Of a DNA stretch of 64,000 bases, positions 9,523-17,345 are shown piece by piece. Position numbers and translations under genes: made by a program. The stretch is from Shewanella denitrificans OS217 (GTDB lineage: Bacteria; Pseudomonadota; Gammaproteobacteria; Enterobacterales; Shewanellaceae): positions 1,116,001-1,180,000 of the forward strand of contig NC_007954.1 in assembly GCF_000013765.1 (NCBI RefSeq). The letters are read 5' to 3'. Position 1 is the stretch's first letter. Every line of letters begins with the position of its first letter. The notes beneath the pieces were generated by a model. That model had not been told where the DNA came from, did no database searches, and worked only from the letters and a program-made list of their open reading frames with translations.

Positions 9523-9568
9523 GGGACCCATCTACGACAGATTAAACTGAACCTTTAAGGATAAGTTA

Positions 9569-10795
9569 ATGTTAGAAGTCTATCTAGGTGTTGGTATGTT
9601 CACCGCCATTGTCTTAGTCTTAGTCTTAGTGATTCTATTCGCTAAATCTAAGCTAGTGGCAAGTGGTGATATCATCATTGGCATCAATGGTGATGCAGAT
9701 AAAGCGATTACAACAGGCGCGGGTGGCAAGCTACTTAGTGTGTTAGCTGACAACGGTATTTTCGTGTCAAGTGCCTGTGGTGGCGGTGGCTCTTGTGGTC
9801 AGTGTCGCGTGAATATTAAGTCTGGTGGTGGTGATATTCTGCCAACCGAACTTGATCACATCAGCAAGGGTGAAGCCCGCGGCGGTTGTCGTCTTTCATG
9901 TCAGGTTAACGTTAAATCTGATATGGAAATTGAACTTGATGAAGAGATTTTCGGCATCAAGAAGTGGGAATGTGACGTTATTTCTAACGATAACAAAGCC
10001 ACCTTCATTAAAGAACTTAAGCTACAGATCCCAGATGGTGAATCTGTGCCGTTCCGCGCCGGTGGTTATATTCAGATTGAAGCCCCTGCTCACCATGTGA
10101 AATATGCTGATTTCGACGTACCAGCAAAATACCGTGGCGATTGGGAACATTTTGGTTTCTTTAAACTTGAGTCAAAAGTTGATGAAGAAACCATTCGTGC
10201 ATACTCTATGGCTAACTACCCAGAAGAGTTTGGCATCATAATGCTAAACGTGCGTATTGCTACGCCGCCACCACGTAACTTAAGCCTGCCTTGTGGCAAG
10301 ATGTCTTCGTACATCTGGAGCTTAAAAGCGGGTGATAAAGTGACAATTTCTGGTCCATTTGGTGAGTTTTTTGCCAAAGATACTGACGCAGAAATGGTAT
10401 TTATCGGTGGTGGTGCGGGTATGGCACCAATGCGTTCACACCTTTTCGATCAGCTCAAGCGTCTTAAGTCTAAGCGTAAGATGAGTTTCTGGTACGGCGC
10501 GCGCTCTAAGCGTGAGATGTTCTATGTGGAAGATTTTGACGGCCTAGCGGCTGAGAACGAAAACTTCCAGTGGCACGTTGCTCTGTCAGATCCACAAGCC
10601 GAAGATGAATGGACTGGTTACACAGGTTTCATTCATAACGTATTGTATGAAAACTACTTACGTGACCACGATGCACCAGAAGATTGTGAATTCTACATGT
10701 GTGGTCCACCTATGATGAATGCGGCTGTGATCAGCATGCTTAAAGATCTGGGTGTTGAAGATGAAAACATCTTATTGGATGACTTTGGCGGTTAA
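9569..10795 (+). CDS. nqrF: Na+-NQR subunit F (NADH dehydrogenase module)
   Basis: Electron entry subunit that oxidises NADH. 408 residues: an N-terminal membrane anchor (residues 4-24), a plant-type [2Fe-2S] ferredoxin domain with Cys70, Cys76, Cys79 and Cys111, then a ferredoxin-reductase module with the FAD-binding RAYSMANYPEE and the NADH-binding IGGGAGMAPMRSH and MCGPPMM motifs. All cluster ligands are present. Well-placed AAGGA before the ATG. Followed by a terminator-like hairpin and then apbE. Confidence 0.97.
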   Translation: MLEVYLGVGMFTAIVLVLVLVILFAKSKLVASGDIIIGINGDADKAITTGAGGKLLSVLADNGIFVSSACGGGGSCGQCRVNIKSGGGDILPTELDHISKGEARGGCRLSCQVNVKSDMEIELDEEIFGIKKWECDVISNDNKATFIKELKLQIPDGESVPFRAGGYIQIEAPAHHVKYADFDVPAKYRGDWEHFGFFKLESKVDEETIRAYSMANYPEEFGIIMLNVRIATPPPRNLSLPCGKMSSYIWSLKAGDKVTISGPFGEFFAKDTDAEMVFIGGGAGMAPMRSHLFDQLKRLKSKRKMSFWYGARSKREMFYVEDFDGLAAENENFQWHVALSDPQAEDEWTGYTGFIHNVLYENYLRDHDAPEDCEFYMCGPPMMNAAVISMLKDLGVEDENILLDDFGG

Positions 10796-10827
10796 TTCTT
10801 AGCCTCAATTCAGTTATTCATGAAAAC

Positions 10828-10886
10828 AAAATTGCAGTCTTGCGGATGTTCTGGTGACAGAGTATTCACAAGCTGCAATTTTTTTA
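10828..10886 (+). terminator. Terminator/attenuator-like hairpin between nqrF and apbE
   Basis: Arms AAAATTGCAG (10828-10837) plus CTTG (10839-10842) pair with CAAG plus CTGCAATTTT (10869-10882), with one bulged T, a 26-base loop and a seven-T run. It can end the nqr transcript or partly attenuate read-through into apbE and nqrM. The long loop is unusual for a simple terminator. Confidence 0.65.
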
Positions 10887-10906
10887 TTAAAGAGACGATC
10901 CTTATT

Positions 10907-11932
10907 ATGATGACTCCCTCTCTAAAAAATCTTAGTTTATTAGCCCTTATTTGGCTGCTCAGCGCTTGTAGCCAGCCCAATGAAGTGATTGCCTTATCTG
11001 GCAATACTATGGGAACCACATACAACATTAAACTCAATGCTCATGAAGGCTTGCTGGAGGCTAAGGCCTTGCAAGCTGAAATTGATTTGGCGTTGGAGCA
11101 AGTTAACGATCAGATGTCCACCTATAGAAAGACGTCTGAGTTATCACAGTTCAACCAATTATCTGTTGGTGAAACTGTGCAAGTATCAAGTGACACCATA
11201 AAGGTGATTGCAGAGGGCAAGCGTTTGCATGAACTGACCTCTGGCGCGCTGGATATCACTTTAGGGCCTTTGGTCAATTTGTGGGGCTTTGGCCCAGATA
11301 AGAAACCTCTGACCGTACCTACGGTTGAAGAGATTGCCGCGGCAAAAGCTAAAACGGGTATGGATGGCTTTGCAATTCAAGCGACCGAGAGTCAAGGTGC
11401 GCTGCTCAAGCAAAAAGACGGCATATATGTCGATTTATCGGCGATAGCTAAAGGCTTTGGAGTCGATAAGATTGCCAGCTTATTAGATCAACATCAGGTC
11501 AGTGGTTATCTGGTGGAGATAGGCGGCGAACTTAGAGTTAAGGGCAGCAAAAACGATAGCAGCCCATGGCGGATTGCCATAGAGCAGCCAACAACGGATG
11601 GCCGAGAGATCCAGCAAGTGATAGCTCCAGGTACCATGGGACTGGCAACCTCTGGTGATTATCGCAATTACTTTGAAGATGAAGGCCAGCGCTTCTCTCA
11701 TCTTATCGACCCTCGTACGGGTATGCCGATTAAGCACACATTAGCCTCTGTCACTGTGTTACATCCCGAATGCATGACCGCCGATGGCCTAGCCACTGCT
11801 ATGATGGTATTAGGGACACAAGCATCATTGGCGCTTGCCAAAGAGCAAAATTTAGCAATAATGCTGATTGAGAAGCAGCAACAAGGTTTTCAGGTCTTCT
11901 ACAGTGAAGCCTTTAAAGCGTATGTAAACTAG
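10907..11932 (+). CDS. apbE: FAD:protein FMN transferase, lipoprotein
   Basis: Transfers FMN from FAD onto a Thr of target proteins; its substrates here should be NqrB Thr229 and NqrC Thr233 (SGAT motifs). About 340 residues. The signal peptide ends in the lipobox LLSAC, so it is predicted to be a periplasm-facing lipoprotein. Conserved ApbE stretches: GTTYNIK, the DLSAIAKGFGVD segment, GYLVEIGGELR and HLIDPRTG near the C-terminus. The ATG at 10907 or 10910 is preferred over an ATG at 10820, which would place hairpin sequence and no signal peptide at the N-terminus. Lies directly downstream of the operon it serves. Confidence 0.94.
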   Translation: MMTPSLKNLSLLALIWLLSACSQPNEVIALSGNTMGTTYNIKLNAHEGLLEAKALQAEIDLALEQVNDQMSTYRKTSELSQFNQLSVGETVQVSSDTIKVIAEGKRLHELTSGALDITLGPLVNLWGFGPDKKPLTVPTVEEIAAAKAKTGMDGFAIQATESQGALLKQKDGIYVDLSAIAKGFGVDKIASLLDQHQVSGYLVEIGGELRVKGSKNDSSPWRIAIEQPTTDGREIQQVIAPGTMGLATSGDYRNYFEDEGQRFSHLIDPRTGMPIKHTLASVTVLHPECMTADGLATAMMVLGTQASLALAKEQNLAIMLIEKQQQGFQVFYSEAFKAYVN

Positions 11933-11945
11933 CTGGAGCAGAGCA

Positions 11946-12170
11946 ATGAGCACATTTATCGCGACATTTGTAGTATTGATGGTGTTTTTTCTATTAATGT
12001 CGGTAGGCTATCTCGTTAAGAAGAAAGCGGTTGAAGGAAGCTGTGGTGGCTTGGGCGTCTTAGGCATAGAGAAGGCCTGCGATTGCGACGATCCCTGTGA
12101 TAAGCGTAAGCGCCGTATGGCCAAGGAAGAAGAGCGCAACGAAAAGCTCGCCAAGAATCGCATTATTTAA
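11946..12170 (+). CDS. nqrM: Na+-NQR maturation protein NqrM
   Basis: Small membrane protein of 74 residues (DUF539), required in studied bacteria for Na+-NQR assembly and proposed to deliver iron to the NqrD/NqrE site. One transmembrane helix (residues 4-24) is followed by a Cys-rich motif with Cys33, Cys45, Cys47 and Cys51, then a charged tail. It begins 13 bp after apbE, so the two maturation factors share a transcript, which ends at the terminator 32 bp further on. Confidence 0.93.
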   Translation: MSTFIATFVVLMVFFLLMSVGYLVKKKAVEGSCGGLGVLGIEKACDCDDPCDKRKRRMAKEEERNEKLAKNRII

Positions 12171-12201
12171 CTATTTAACGACTTAACCATTTCTAGTCAA
12201 T

Positions 12202-12227
12202 AAAAAGCCTGCTTGCAGGCTTTTTTT
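12202..12227 (+). terminator. Intrinsic terminator of apbE-nqrM
   Basis: AAGCCTGC-TT-GCAGGCTT stem followed by Ts. Confidence 0.9.
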
Positions 12228-12268
12228 ATATGTAGCGAATAAGAACCATCTAAAAAGCTGAGTGTTAA

Positions 12269-12283
12269 TGATAATGGTTATCA
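12269..12283. promoter_or_regulatory. Fur box upstream of bacterioferritin pair
   Basis: TGATAATGGTTATCA matches the 7-1-7 Fur consensus (TGATAAT-N-ATTATCA) at all but one arm position. It lies about 100 bp upstream of the first bacterioferritin gene, in its likely promoter region. Whether Fur represses or activates here cannot be judged. Confidence 0.75.
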
Positions 12284-12385
12284 CTATTTAAGTTGATGAA
12301 AATAAACGATATTTGATTAATTGTCTCGCATGTATTATGCTGTTCGATATTGATTTGGATCACAATTCCCTCCTAAGGACAGCAA

Positions 12386-12856
12386 ATGAAAGGCCATCCT
12401 AAAGTTATTAGTCAGTTAAACCGCATACTTACCTGTGAATTAACCGCGATTAACCAGTATTTTCTTCACGCCCGTATGTTTAAACATTGGGGGCTTGAAA
12501 AGCTTAATGAGAAAGAATACAAAAAATCCATCCAAGACATGAAGCACGCCGATAAATTGATTGAGCGTGTGTTGTTTCTTGAAGGGCTGCCCAATCTTCA
12601 GCAGCTGGACAAGTTAAGAATAGGCGAGCATAGCCAAGAGATGCTCGATTGCGATCTAGCCATGGTGACTGAGCAGCTTGTGGCACTGAGAGATGCGATC
12701 AAACTATGTGAAGCCGAACGTGATTATGTTAGCCGCGATTTGCTCGAAGACTTGCTAGAAGATGAAGAAGAGCACTTAGATTGGATAGAGTCGCAACACG
12801 AATTGATTAAGCAAACCGGAATTCAGAATTATCTACAGTCGCAGATAAACGATTAA
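12386..12856 (+). CDS. bfr: Bacterioferritin subunit, heme-binding type
   Basis: Iron-storage subunit of 156 residues, starts MKGHPKVI. The heme axial ligand Met52 (DMKHAD) is present. Ferroxidase ligands are incomplete: Glu18, His54, Glu127 and His130 remain, but the position of Glu51 is Asp and that of Glu94 is Val. This resembles the heme-binding, ferroxidase-deficient partner of two-subunit bacterioferritins such as those described in Pseudomonas. The second subunit gene follows after 64 bp, so a mixed 24-mer is likely. A Fur box lies upstream. Confidence 0.93.
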   Translation: MKGHPKVISQLNRILTCELTAINQYFLHARMFKHWGLEKLNEKEYKKSIQDMKHADKLIERVLFLEGLPNLQQLDKLRIGEHSQEMLDCDLAMVTEQLVALRDAIKLCEAERDYVSRDLLEDLLEDEEEHLDWIESQHELIKQTGIQNYLQSQIND

Positions 12857-12920
12857 GTTAACGACTAAAACTCGACTACATTCTTGACTAAACTCTTGAA
12901 TACTCAATAAGGAGTCAGCC

Positions 12921-13388
12921 ATGAAAGGCAACCCAGAAGTTATTGCAGCCTTAAATAGTCTGTTAACCGGCGAATTATCGGCGATGGATCAGTATTTTGT
13001 TCACGCTCACATGTATGAAGATTGGGGGCTCGATTCCCTCTATGAGCGTATTGCCCATGAGTCGGATGATGAAAAAGTTCATGCAGCTAAATTGGTTCAG
13101 CGTATTCTATTTTTGGAAGGCACGCCGGATGTGGCTAGCCGTGAAGCGCTAAACATAGGTAAAGACGTCAAAGAGATGATGCAGAATGACCTGGATTATG
13201 AATACAAGGTTGCCAATCATCTGCGTGAAGTCATCGCGCTTTGCGAACAGAAAGGCGATTACCAGACTCGTGAAATTCTTGAAGTCTTGTTAGATGACAC
13301 TGAATCTGATCACATGTATTGGTTAGAAAAGCAATTAGGCCTAATCGAACGTATCGGTATTCAGAATTACCTGCAGACCAAGATGTAA
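12921..13388 (+). CDS. bfr: Bacterioferritin subunit, ferroxidase type
   Basis: Second bacterioferritin of 155 residues, preceded by AAGGAG. Glu18, Glu51, His54 and Glu94 of the diiron site are present, while heme ligand Met52 is replaced by Lys. The last helix carries one extra residue (DDTESDHMYW), so the final ligands are probably Glu128 and His131. It is thus complementary to the upstream subunit. Ends at a clear intrinsic terminator. Confidence 0.93.
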   Translation: MKGNPEVIAALNSLLTGELSAMDQYFVHAHMYEDWGLDSLYERIAHESDDEKVHAAKLVQRILFLEGTPDVASREALNIGKDVKEMMQNDLDYEYKVANHLREVIALCEQKGDYQTREILEVLLDDTESDHMYWLEKQLGLIERIGIQNYLQTKM

Positions 13389-13416
13389 GTTTGAGCTATT
13401 ACAGCTAGTCTTATCT

Positions 13417-13445
13417 AAAAGCCCAAGTTACGCTTGGGCTTTTTT
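13417..13445 (+). terminator. Intrinsic terminator of bacterioferritin operon
   Basis: AAAAGCCCAAG/CTTGGGCTTTT stem with loop TTACG and a T-run. Confidence 0.92.
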
Positions 13446-13559
13446 GTGACTGTTGTATGAAGAATTATTAGCTGAGCAGTAAACTCTACACACTTTCTAC
13501 AAAGCCTTAGCTTGTGTAGAATCAAATAATTCTCCCGCCGTCTCTCTTTAAGGTGAACC

Positions 13560-14378
13560 ATGAAACCCATTATCGCCAATTCCCTATTAAGTCTATTCGC
13601 TGCAACTGTTCTCAGTGCCTGTGTGAGTACTCAATCACCCACAGGTCGCAGTCAGACCCTGTTGTTTTCTGAAGCTCAAATGCAAAAAATGGGCGCCGAA
13701 TCTTTTGCCTCTATGAAGCAAGAGCAGAAAGTCAGTAAAGATAAAGCCTTAACCACTTATGTTAATTGTGTCGCTAAGCGGATAACGGATGTGTTGCCGG
13801 GCGAGGCTAAACCTTGGGAGCTAGTCTTGTTTGAATCTGATCAAGTGAATGCCTTCGCGGTCCCTGGTGGTTTTATCGGGGTTTACACGGGTTTATTGAA
13901 TGTAGCTAACACTCAAGATCAATTAGCCACAGTCTTAGGCCATGAAGTCGCCCACGTGTTAGCTCATCATGGTAATGAACAAGTGTCCCGTGCACAGATG
14001 ACGGGGTTAGGCATACAGCTTGCGGATGTTGCCCTTGGCGCTGGCGGCGTATCTAATAAAGACTTATATATGCAAGCCCTAGGATTAGGGGCCAAGGTAG
14101 GTTACATCTTGCCCTTTGGTCGAACCCAAGAAAGTGAAGCGGATGTCATGGGGCTTGAGTTGATGGCCAAGGCTGGATTTGATCCTAGCCAGAGCATCAC
14201 GCTTTGGCAGAACATGGCTAAAGCCGGTGGGGCTCAGGGGCCTGAATTGCTTTCGACTCATCCGTCCAATGAGCGCCGTATTCAAGACTTGCAAGGATTA
14301 CAAGGGCGTGTGGCGCCGCTGTATCTCGCAGCCCGTGAAACCCAATTGGCCAAATGCATTCAGCCTGGTAAAAAATAG
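13560..14378 (+). CDS. M48 family metalloprotease lipoprotein (LoiP/YggG-like)
   Basis: Zinc protease of 272 residues anchored by a lipobox (LSAC, Cys21), so probably at the periplasmic face of the outer membrane. The HEVAH motif (His128, Glu129, His132) and the downstream ESEAD (Glu193) supply the zinc ligands. THPSNERRIQDL near the C-terminus is typical of small stand-alone M48 proteases related to E. coli LoiP and BepA; there are no TPR repeats, so LoiP is the closer match. These proteases handle misfolded envelope proteins. Single gene with its own spacing on both sides. Confidence 0.9.
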   Translation: MKPIIANSLLSLFAATVLSACVSTQSPTGRSQTLLFSEAQMQKMGAESFASMKQEQKVSKDKALTTYVNCVAKRITDVLPGEAKPWELVLFESDQVNAFAVPGGFIGVYTGLLNVANTQDQLATVLGHEVAHVLAHHGNEQVSRAQMTGLGIQLADVALGAGGVSNKDLYMQALGLGAKVGYILPFGRTQESEADVMGLELMAKAGFDPSQSITLWQNMAKAGGAQGPELLSTHPSNERRIQDLQGLQGRVAPLYLAARETQLAKCIQPGKK

Positions 14379-14475
14379 CTAAATAGCAAAAATTGCTTTT
14401 TTTTTGCCAACATTGGTGATTAATCTGTGATAAACTCCCGTGAAATTTTTAACGTGAATTGAGAGTAAACTATTT

Positions 14476-15093
14476 ATGTCTGATGTATTCAGCACTTTAG
14501 AGCAGCAAGCCAGTTACGGTGTAGGTCGTCAAATGGGTGAGCAATTAGCCGCCAATCCATTTGAAGGTATTGATATTTCTGCTGTACAAGCAGGCCTAGC
14601 CGATGCATTCGAAGGTAAAGAAAGTGCTGTGTCTATGGAAGACCTTCAAGTTGCCTTCACTGAAATCAGCCGTCGTTTACAAGAAGCTCAAGAAGCTGCC
14701 GCTGATGCCGCTAGCGCAGAAGGCGAAAGCTTCCTTGCTGAAAATGCTAAGCGTGATGGCGTAGTAGTGACGGATTCAGGTCTTCAATATGAAGTATTAG
14801 TACAAGGTGAAGGCGAGAAGCCAACACACGAGTCTACTGTACGCACTCATTACCACGGTACATTCATTAACGGTGATGTGTTCGATTCATCTGTTACACG
14901 TGGTCAGCCTGCCGAGTTCCCAGTTTCTGGTGTCATCGCGGGTTGGACTGAAGCACTTCAGTTAATGCCTGTTGGCACTAAGCTTAAATTATTCGTGCCT
15001 CACCACTTGGCGTACGGCGAGCGTGGCGCGGGTGCTTCCATTCCGCCATTCTCGACATTAGTATTTGAAGTCGAGTTATTAGATATTATCTAA
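14476..15093 (+). CDS. fklB: FKBP-type peptidyl-prolyl isomerase
   Basis: Prolyl cis-trans isomerase of 205 residues without a signal peptide, matching FklB (FKBP22). The helical N-terminal dimerisation domain covers residues 1-85, and the FKBP domain contains VRTHYHGTFINGDVFDSS and YGERGAGASIPPFSTLVFEVEL, with the catalytic-site residues conserved. Closed by an intrinsic terminator eight bases after the stop. Confidence 0.93.
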   Translation: MSDVFSTLEQQASYGVGRQMGEQLAANPFEGIDISAVQAGLADAFEGKESAVSMEDLQVAFTEISRRLQEAQEAAADAASAEGESFLAENAKRDGVVVTDSGLQYEVLVQGEGEKPTHESTVRTHYHGTFINGDVFDSSVTRGQPAEFPVSGVIAGWTEALQLMPVGTKLKLFVPHHLAYGERGAGASIPPFSTLVFEVELLDII

Positions 15094-15100
15094 GTTCATC

Positions 15101-15129
15101 AAAACGCCTAAGTTTACTTAGGCGTTTTT
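15101..15129 (+). terminator. Intrinsic terminator of fklB
   Basis: AAAACGCCTAAG/CTTAGGCGTTTTT with loop TTTA. Confidence 0.92.
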
Positions 15130-15180
15130 GTATCAAGGGTTAAATTTTCAAGTGTTAGTAAGCATAGCTCTGGAGCGTTT

Positions 15181-15993
15181 ATGACAACTAAAGTAAGAGT
15201 TGCAGTCGTTGGTGCCAGTGGCCGTATGGGCCGAGTACTAATCGAAGCCGCCAAGCATCAGGACGTGATCACCTTAGGTGCCGCTATTGAGCGTCAAGGT
15301 TCAACCTTGATTGGCGCCGATGCGGGCGAGCTTGCTGGTGTGGGGTGTGTGAATGTTGCCATTTGTGATTCCCTTGATAATGTCAAAGACGACTTCGATG
15401 TCTTGATTGATTTTACCTCGCCAGATGCCTCTATGCTGCATTTGGAATGGTGTCTGCGCCATAAAAAACCTATGGTAATCGGCACCACAGGTTTTAACCA
15501 TGCGCAAAAAGAGCAGATCAGTGCCTGCGCCGAGCAGATCCCTGTGGTATTTTCACCTAACATGTCTGTAGGTGTGAACTTGATGTGGAAACTGCTGGAA
15601 GTGGCCACCGCCGTCATGGGTCAAGACACAGATATTGAAATCATTGAAGCCCACCATAGACACAAGAAAGATGCGCCTTCTGGCACAGCATTGAAAATGG
15701 GGGAAATCATCGCCAACACTTTAGGCCGTGATTTAGAAGAATGCGCCGTCTATGGCCGCGAAGGTATCACAGGTGCTCGTGACAGAAATACCATAGGTTT
15801 TTCTACGATCAGAGCCGGTGATATTGTTGGCGAACATACCGCAATGTTTGCCGATATCGGCGAAAGAATTGAAATTACCCATAAGGCATCGAGTCGTATG
15901 ACCTATGCTAATGGGGCGATGAGGGCAGCATTTTGGCTTTACGATCAAAATGCGGGTCTCTATGATATGCAGCAGGTCTTAGGGCTTAGTTGA
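15181..15993 (+). CDS. dapB: 4-hydroxy-tetrahydrodipicolinate reductase
   Basis: NAD(P)H-dependent reduction step in lysine and diaminopimelate synthesis. 270 residues. The Rossmann motif VGASGRMGR lies at residues 10-18, and the signature EAHHRHKKDAPSGTA holds catalytic His159 and Lys163. Directly upstream of carAB, the usual gammaproteobacterial order, but separated from it by a terminator, so expression is independent. Confidence 0.97.
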   Translation: MTTKVRVAVVGASGRMGRVLIEAAKHQDVITLGAAIERQGSTLIGADAGELAGVGCVNVAICDSLDNVKDDFDVLIDFTSPDASMLHLEWCLRHKKPMVIGTTGFNHAQKEQISACAEQIPVVFSPNMSVGVNLMWKLLEVATAVMGQDTDIEIIEAHHRHKKDAPSGTALKMGEIIANTLGRDLEECAVYGREGITGARDRNTIGFSTIRAGDIVGEHTAMFADIGERIEITHKASSRMTYANGAMRAAFWLYDQNAGLYDMQQVLGLS

Positions 15994-16001
15994 TCATTTT
16001 G

Positions 16002-16028
16002 AAAACCACCTATTGGTGGTTTTTTTTT
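16002..16028 (+). terminator. Intrinsic terminator of dapB
   Basis: AAAACCACC-TATT-GGTGGTTTT followed by eight Ts in total. Confidence 0.92.
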
Positions 16029-16086
16029 AAACGAAAACACGCTAAAGGAATAGACGTGCTAACTTATGTAGACTCGATAAAATGTG

Positions 16087-16100
16087 TGTAATTTTTATCC
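16087..16100. promoter_or_regulatory. Possible ARG-box-like site upstream of carA
   Basis: TGTAATTTTTATCC partly matches the ArgR half-site pattern TGNAT-N4-ATNCA. carAB is ArgR-regulated in many gammaproteobacteria, which is the main reason to note it; the match is weak. Confidence 0.25.
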
Positions 16101-16172
16101 TTAGACATAAGTTGTAAATTAGTAACAAAATACATCATTTACTTTTAATGTTTTGGCTCTTTGGAGGTCGCG

Positions 16173-17318
16173 TTGACACAGTCTGCCTTACTCGTACTCG
16201 AAGATGGAAGCGTTTTTTCTGGCACAGCAATTGGTGCTAAAGGAATGTCTGTTGGTGAAGTGGTATTTAATACTTCGATGACAGGTTACCAAGAAATCTT
16301 AACGGATCCTTCCTATTCTCGACAAATCGTTACCTTAACTTACCCTCACATAGGTAATACAGGTACCAATGATGAAGACACAGAATCCACAGGGGTTCAC
16401 GCCTGTGGTCTGATTATTCGTGACTTACCGCTACTGGCAAGTAATTTTCGTAATCAGCAGTCTTTGAGTGATTATCTGGTTGCTAATAATGTCGTCGGTA
16501 TCGCCGATATAGATACCCGTAAGCTGACCCGTATTTTGCGTGAAAAAGGTGCCTTAGCCGGTTGCATCATGGTGGGCGATATTGATGAAGCCAAAGCCTT
16601 AGCTGAAGCTAAAGCCTTCCCAGGTCTTAAGGGCATGGATCTCGCTAAAGAAGTGACTACAGATAAAGCCTATAACTGGCGCAATGGCAGTTGGCGTTTA
16701 GTGGGCGGTTTACCTCATGATACCCCAAGCGATGAGCTTAAATATAAGGTCGTTGCTTATGACTATGGCGTAAAACACAATATTTTACGCATGTTGGTGG
16801 ACAGAGGTTGTGATGTGACTGTGGTTCCAGCACAAACACCTGCAAGCGAAGTACTGGCGATGAATCCAGATGGGGTATTTTTATCCAATGGACCTGGTGA
16901 TCCAGCACCTTGTACTTATGCCATTGAAGCCATTCAGGCTCTGCTAAAAACTGAAGTGCCAATTTTTGGTATTTGTCTTGGTCATCAGTTGCTTGCATTA
17001 GCTTCTGGCGCTAAAACCTTAAAAATGAAATTCGGTCACCATGGTGCTAACCATCCGGTAAGCAATGTGGAAAAAGGCACTGTGATGATCACCAGTCAAA
17101 ACCATGGTTTTGCTGCCGATGAAGCCACTTTGCCTGCCAATATTAAAGTCACACATAAGTCACTGTTTGATGGTTCACTCCAAGGTATTCACTTAACGGA
17201 CAAGCCGGCGTTTAGCTTCCAGGGACACCCTGAAGCCAGCCCTGGCCCAAATGATGCCGCGCCACTGTTCGATCACTTTATCGAGCTTATTGAACAATAC
17301 CGTCACAACGTTAAGTAA
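16173..17318 (+). CDS. carA: Carbamoyl-phosphate synthase small subunit
   Basis: Glutaminase subunit that hydrolyses glutamine and channels ammonia to CarB, for arginine and pyrimidine synthesis. 381 residues from a TTG start at 16173, chosen because GGAGG is six bases upstream and the protein then begins TQSALLVLEDG. Class I glutamine amidotransferase nucleophile Cys268 lies in GICLGHQLLAL; the His-Glu pair is in HPEASPGPND. Operon with carB, 27 bp apart. Confidence 0.96.
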   Translation: MTQSALLVLEDGSVFSGTAIGAKGMSVGEVVFNTSMTGYQEILTDPSYSRQIVTLTYPHIGNTGTNDEDTESTGVHACGLIIRDLPLLASNFRNQQSLSDYLVANNVVGIADIDTRKLTRILREKGALAGCIMVGDIDEAKALAEAKAFPGLKGMDLAKEVTTDKAYNWRNGSWRLVGGLPHDTPSDELKYKVVAYDYGVKHNILRMLVDRGCDVTVVPAQTPASEVLAMNPDGVFLSNGPGDPAPCTYAIEAIQALLKTEVPIFGICLGHQLLALASGAKTLKMKFGHHGANHPVSNVEKGTVMITSQNHGFAADEATLPANIKVTHKSLFDGSLQGIHLTDKPAFSFQGHPEASPGPNDAAPLFDHFIELIEQYRHNVK

Positions 17319-17345
17319 TCCGTTATCTGGGAGAAGAGAAAAGCA

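Noticed and set aside
10820..10906. N-terminal extension of apbE from an ATG at 10820
   Set aside because: It would encode the hairpin arms and displace the lipoprotein signal peptide from the N-terminus.
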